NCBI GenBank assembly: GCA_002317225.1
Contig: DCIW01000050.1
Location: forward strand, 10,199-20,530
Source of the DNA: Prevotellaceae bacterium UBA1716
GTDB taxonomy: Bacteria > Bacteroidota > Bacteroidia > Bacteroidales > Bacteroidaceae
Direction of reading: 5' to 3'
DNA length: 10,332 nucleotides
The notes beneath the pieces are model-generated. The model saw only the letters and a program-made list of their open reading frames with translations, was not told the DNA's origin and made no database searches. Each line of letters begins with the position of its first letter. The first letter of the stretch is position 1. A program made the position numbers and the translations under genes. Below, piece by piece: positions 9,301 to 10,332 of the stretch.

Positions 9301-10332
9301 CAATGATAACACATACGCTGGTGGTAACTACCTCAAGGGTGGTGTCGTTAAGGTAAGTGCTCTTTCCAACTCAGTCACTCCGTATGGTAATCTTGGTGCT
9401 GTTACTACAGTTTCGAATAAGTTCACAATGGAGAACGGAGCCGAACTTCAGTCTACAGCAACAGTAACTAACGGCTCTCCTATCAAGATGATAGGTGACG
9501 AGGGAGGTGTCATCAACAACTCTGCAGACTTCGTTCAGGAGAAGGCAATCTTGGGTACTCTCCTCACCAAAAAGGGTAATGGATGGTTAAAGATTAGTAC
9601 TGCTAATTCGTCCCTCACTAAGATGGTTATTGCTGCAGGTACCGTTGATGCAAGTGCTTCTCCTGCAAAGGCTGTCGAAATGCAAAGTTCTGCTGCAGCA
9701 ACAGGTAGCGGTTTCCTCACAACTCCAATCTATGTGGCAAATAATGCTAAGGCATCTCTTACAACAGTAAACCGTGCCACATCGTCAAGTGTTCTTACGG
9801 GTAAAGGCCAGATCACTATCTATTGTGCTACAGAAAAGGGTAGCAACTATTATGCTACACGTTCGCCAATGCAGTTTAATACCAAGTCTTTCGAAGGTAC
9901 GCTCGTTGCAAATGCTACTTATGCAGCTGACGGTCGCTTCACATTCGATACTGCAAATGGTGGTGATAAATGGACTCTCAATATTCCTGCCGATCGCTTT
10001 GTACAGAACTCAGGTAAGACTCTACGCATTGGTAAACTCACTGGTACAGGAAGTCTTGGTGGTGGATGTACGTTCAGCAACAGTTCAACTGCTGGCATCA
10101 ACACTTGGAATGTTGGTAACGATGAAGACTTCAAGTTTGATGGTGTATTTACAAGTTCTGATAAGTTTGTTAAGATGGGTACAGGTAAGATGACCACTTC
10201 AGGTGTTTGGACATCAACTGGTACAGTTACAGTCAATGCGGGCGAACTACATGTCAACTCTGGTTCTACTCTTGGTACAGGTGCTCTTACAGTTGCAAAG
10301 GGAGCAATCTTCTCCGGAACAAGTGGTGCTAC
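6341..10332 (+). CDS. Secreted PL11 rhamnogalacturonan lyase fused to autotransporter-type beta-strand repeats (3' partial)
   Basis: This enzyme should cleave the rhamnogalacturonan-I backbone of pectin by beta-elimination between rhamnose and galacturonate, outside the cytoplasm and calcium-dependently, as for B. subtilis YesW/YesX. I read the frame codon by codon from ATG 6341 to the edge: 1330 codons, no stop, so the end lies outside the window. Residues 1-20 are a signal peptide (MRKLITAGLLALATFSASYA). An N-terminal beta-sandwich (~21-110, LDRGLVAV) precedes a beta-propeller with acidic, calcium-type loops: DVNGDGVVE (138-146), DWDMDGKAE (201-209), DVDWDGKDE (362-370) and the family motif DIFGDWREE (542-550). 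The lyase part ends near residue 610, the normal length for PL11. Beta-rich sequence with at least four PATR-like repeats fills residues ~700-1330. Its own promoter lies just upstream. The lyase call is firm. The export route is inferred (T9SS likely); no C-terminal barrel or sorting tail is visible. Confidence 0.93.
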   Translation, partial: MRKLITAGLLALATFSASYAQRITDKLDRGLVAVPGQDGGLLVSWRVLGEEYYDVTYNLYRNGKLIKSGIKTSNYSDTSGSSASKYSVAAVVRGVEQEKCAEITPWNNGYKQINVKSALDRNGKVSSNYQLNDVSLADVNGDGVVEFIVKRPCSVASDVSQNTEFHHVDCYDINGNQLWWIDMGPNMLSGADEQWDVVGYDWDMDGKAEVLLRGQDNMIIHHADGTVTNIGSSTVDTRWNGIEYTSTGNEYLLYLEGATGRPYQIGPSSHPDYMDYPNPRGQDSDWGTGIVGHRSTKHFFGAPFLDGRHPSIFLGRGAYTKHMFKAFDVDPATHQLTKRWEWNSATSGPWFGQGYHNYAIGDVDWDGKDEIIFGSMVIDDNGKGLSTTGLGHGDAQHCSDFDPYRKYEEQFACNESSPAMNYRNAVTSEFYYRKVAGGDDGRALCANFTNAYPGSVGRSVGTGWISTVADKEVPELGGDSFISWGDLNQRIYWDGDLCDEYFDSPGTEGYGAIYKPAGAGRWNFSDSKCNNWSKNNPGAIGDIFGDWREEVVMRKSDNTALLIYSTGIPTTFRIPTLWSDHQYRNAMVWQSIGYNQPPHKSYFLGQLEGITQAPPPLTMTGRTEVENGGTIASTDEHLIVCTMDNTNINISDGASPYMVTFYVPSNVEGTAPSGTTSQKATINYSYYTCNVTGGGLSGETRIVKQGDGILNLPKADFSHSGETNVWGGTLNFDGTMKNSPLWLNRFAELNSNGGEFKSITADYGSVIRPGGENSMGNISVNETLYLGFGSRIIIDIYSDGLQADQINAATLRVEKKNWEYGPAYLTPVIEFVEHTATGQDIMAEGDYVLGKIGSVTGSLDNIKLEGINKLKNSITLNENGELVLHLSSTRSADTIVWSGASSANWDFAKTENFYVASDESQKADIFVKGDKVLFTDDATKFAVTIKDDIPVDTVIVNNNKKAYTFSGSGKIISGAFVKEGTGTVTMGNDNTYAGGNYLKGGVVKVSALSNSVTPYGNLGAVTTVSNKFTMENGAELQSTATVTNGSPIKMIGDEGGVINNSADFVQEKAILGTLLTKKGNGWLKISTANSSLTKMVIAAGTVDASASPAKAVEMQSSAAATGSGFLTTPIYVANNAKASLTTVNRATSSSVLTGKGQITIYCATEKGSNYYATRSPMQFNTKSFEGTLVANATYAADGRFTFDTANGGDKWTLNIPADRFVQNSGKTLRIGKLTGTGSLGGGCTFSNSSTAGINTWNVGNDEDFKFDGVFTSSDKFVKMGTGKMTTSGVWTSTGTVTVNAGELHVNSGSTLGTGALTVAKGAIFSGTSGA
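8174..8440 (+). other. Linker/beta module between lyase and repeats
   Basis: Residues ~612-700 of the lyase protein. A proline-rich hinge (APPPLT) is followed by beta-rich, Thr/Ser/Asn-rich sequence (NTNINISDGASPYMVTFYVP, NYSYYTCNVTGGG). I recognise no named domain. It appears to join the catalytic propeller to the first autotransporter-type repeat and may already belong to the same beta-helix. Confidence 0.5.
8441..8653 (+). repeat. Autotransporter-associated beta-strand (PATR-like) repeat 1
   Basis: Residues 701-771. The core is RIVKQGDGILNLPKADFSHS followed by GETNVWGGTLNFDG, fitting the family pattern K-x-G-x-G-x-L-x-L...(Y/S)-x-G-x-T-x-V-x-x-G-x-L. It is followed by SVIRPGG and, near residues 784-813, by LGFGSRIIIDIY and ADQINAATLRV, which resemble the strand-and-DQL segment that commonly follows such repeats in autotransporter passengers. 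Confidence 0.7.
9227..9367 (+). repeat. Autotransporter-associated beta-strand (PATR-like) repeat 2
   Basis: Residues 963-1009, the cleanest copy. It contains YTFSGSGKIISGAFVKEG then TGTVTMGNDNTYAGGNYLKG then GVVKVSALS. The (V)K-x-G-x-G-T-V-T-M, NTYAGG and G-x-V-K-V landmarks match the family consensus closely. Confidence 0.75.
9557..9655 (+). repeat. Autotransporter-associated beta-strand (PATR-like) repeat 3, degenerate
   Basis: Residues 1073-1105. LLTKKGNGWLKISTANSSL then MVIAAGTVDAS keeps the K-x-G-x-G-x-L-x-I and V-I-x-A-G-T-V landmarks, but the usual Y-x-G-G turn is missing. It is recognisable mainly by alignment with the other copies. Confidence 0.5.
10151..10332 (+). repeat. Autotransporter-associated beta-strand (PATR-like) repeat 4, cut by window edge
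   Basis: Residues 1271 to the edge. KFVKMGTGKMTTSGVWTSTG then TVTVNAGELHVNSGSTLGTG then ALTVAKGAIFSG. The TVTVNAGELHV...LGTGALTV...GA succession is highly typical of PATR repeat ladders in autotransporter passengers. It shows that the repeat region continues past the window. Confidence 0.75.

Noticed and set aside
9774..10257. Open frames of 139 (+) and 112 (-) codons within the lyase repeat region
   Set aside because: They overlap the repeat-coding frame, which shows clear family landmarks. The alternative products are low-complexity Ser/Leu/Val/Pro strings without known motifs.
8441..10332. Possible CRISPR array or DNA-level tandem repeat in the repetitive lyase tail
   Set aside because: The periodicity is at protein level with strongly diverged DNA and variable spacing. 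No identical direct repeats with uniform spacers are seen.
1..10332. tRNA, rRNA, insertion sequence, prophage or polysaccharide-locus SusC/SusD genes
   Set aside because: Coding sequence fills nearly all of the window, and the two gaps (about 96 and 116 bases) contain no cloverleaf, transposase or terminal repeats. No TonB-dependent receptor or SusD-like sequence was seen.
3768..10332. Genes 2 and 3 as one operon
   Set aside because: A strong terminator followed by an almost ideal promoter lies between them, so separate transcription is more likely, although shared regulation remains possible.

Overview
The window looks like the genome of a plant-polysaccharide-degrading member of the Bacteroidales, most likely Prevotella or a close relative. 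The evidence is the TAnnTTTG-type promoter elements, A/T-rich leaders without Shine-Dalgarno sequences, a Prevotella-like C-terminal secretion tail on the second protein, and a pectin lyase of a family common in gut and rumen Bacteroidetes. The genus is inferred from style, not proven.

There are three genes, all on the + strand. (1) Bases 1-3671 hold most of a large SNF2/RapA-type helicase. Its frame is open to the left edge, so its true start lies outside the window. (2) Bases 3768-6224 encode an 818-residue secreted protein with a signal peptide, an N-terminal beta-rich module, two diverged copies of a jelly-roll-like module separated by an alpha-helical region, and a T9SS-like C-terminal tail. 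(3) From base 6341 to the right edge runs an unfinished secreted protein of at least 1330 residues. Its first ~610 residues are a rhamnogalacturonan lyase of polysaccharide lyase family 11 (PL11). The rest is beta-rich sequence with autotransporter-associated (PATR-like) repeats.

The two short intergenic gaps carry the regulation. The first (3672-3767) has an imperfect inverted repeat around a TATATTTG element. The second (6225-6340) has a strong intrinsic terminator and then a near-ideal Bacteroidetes promoter whose -33 box lies inside the terminator stem. Genes 2 and 3 are therefore probably separate transcription units.

Genes 2 and 3 are both exported and may both act on plant cell-wall material at the cell surface: gene 3 cleaves the rhamnogalacturonan-I backbone and gene 2 may bind a glycan. 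That link is inferred from adjacency and domain style only. No SusC/SusD pair or regulator of a polysaccharide utilisation locus is visible. The helicase appears to be an unrelated housekeeping-type neighbour. The most unusual feature is the fusion of a PL11 lyase to long autotransporter-type repeats in one polypeptide.
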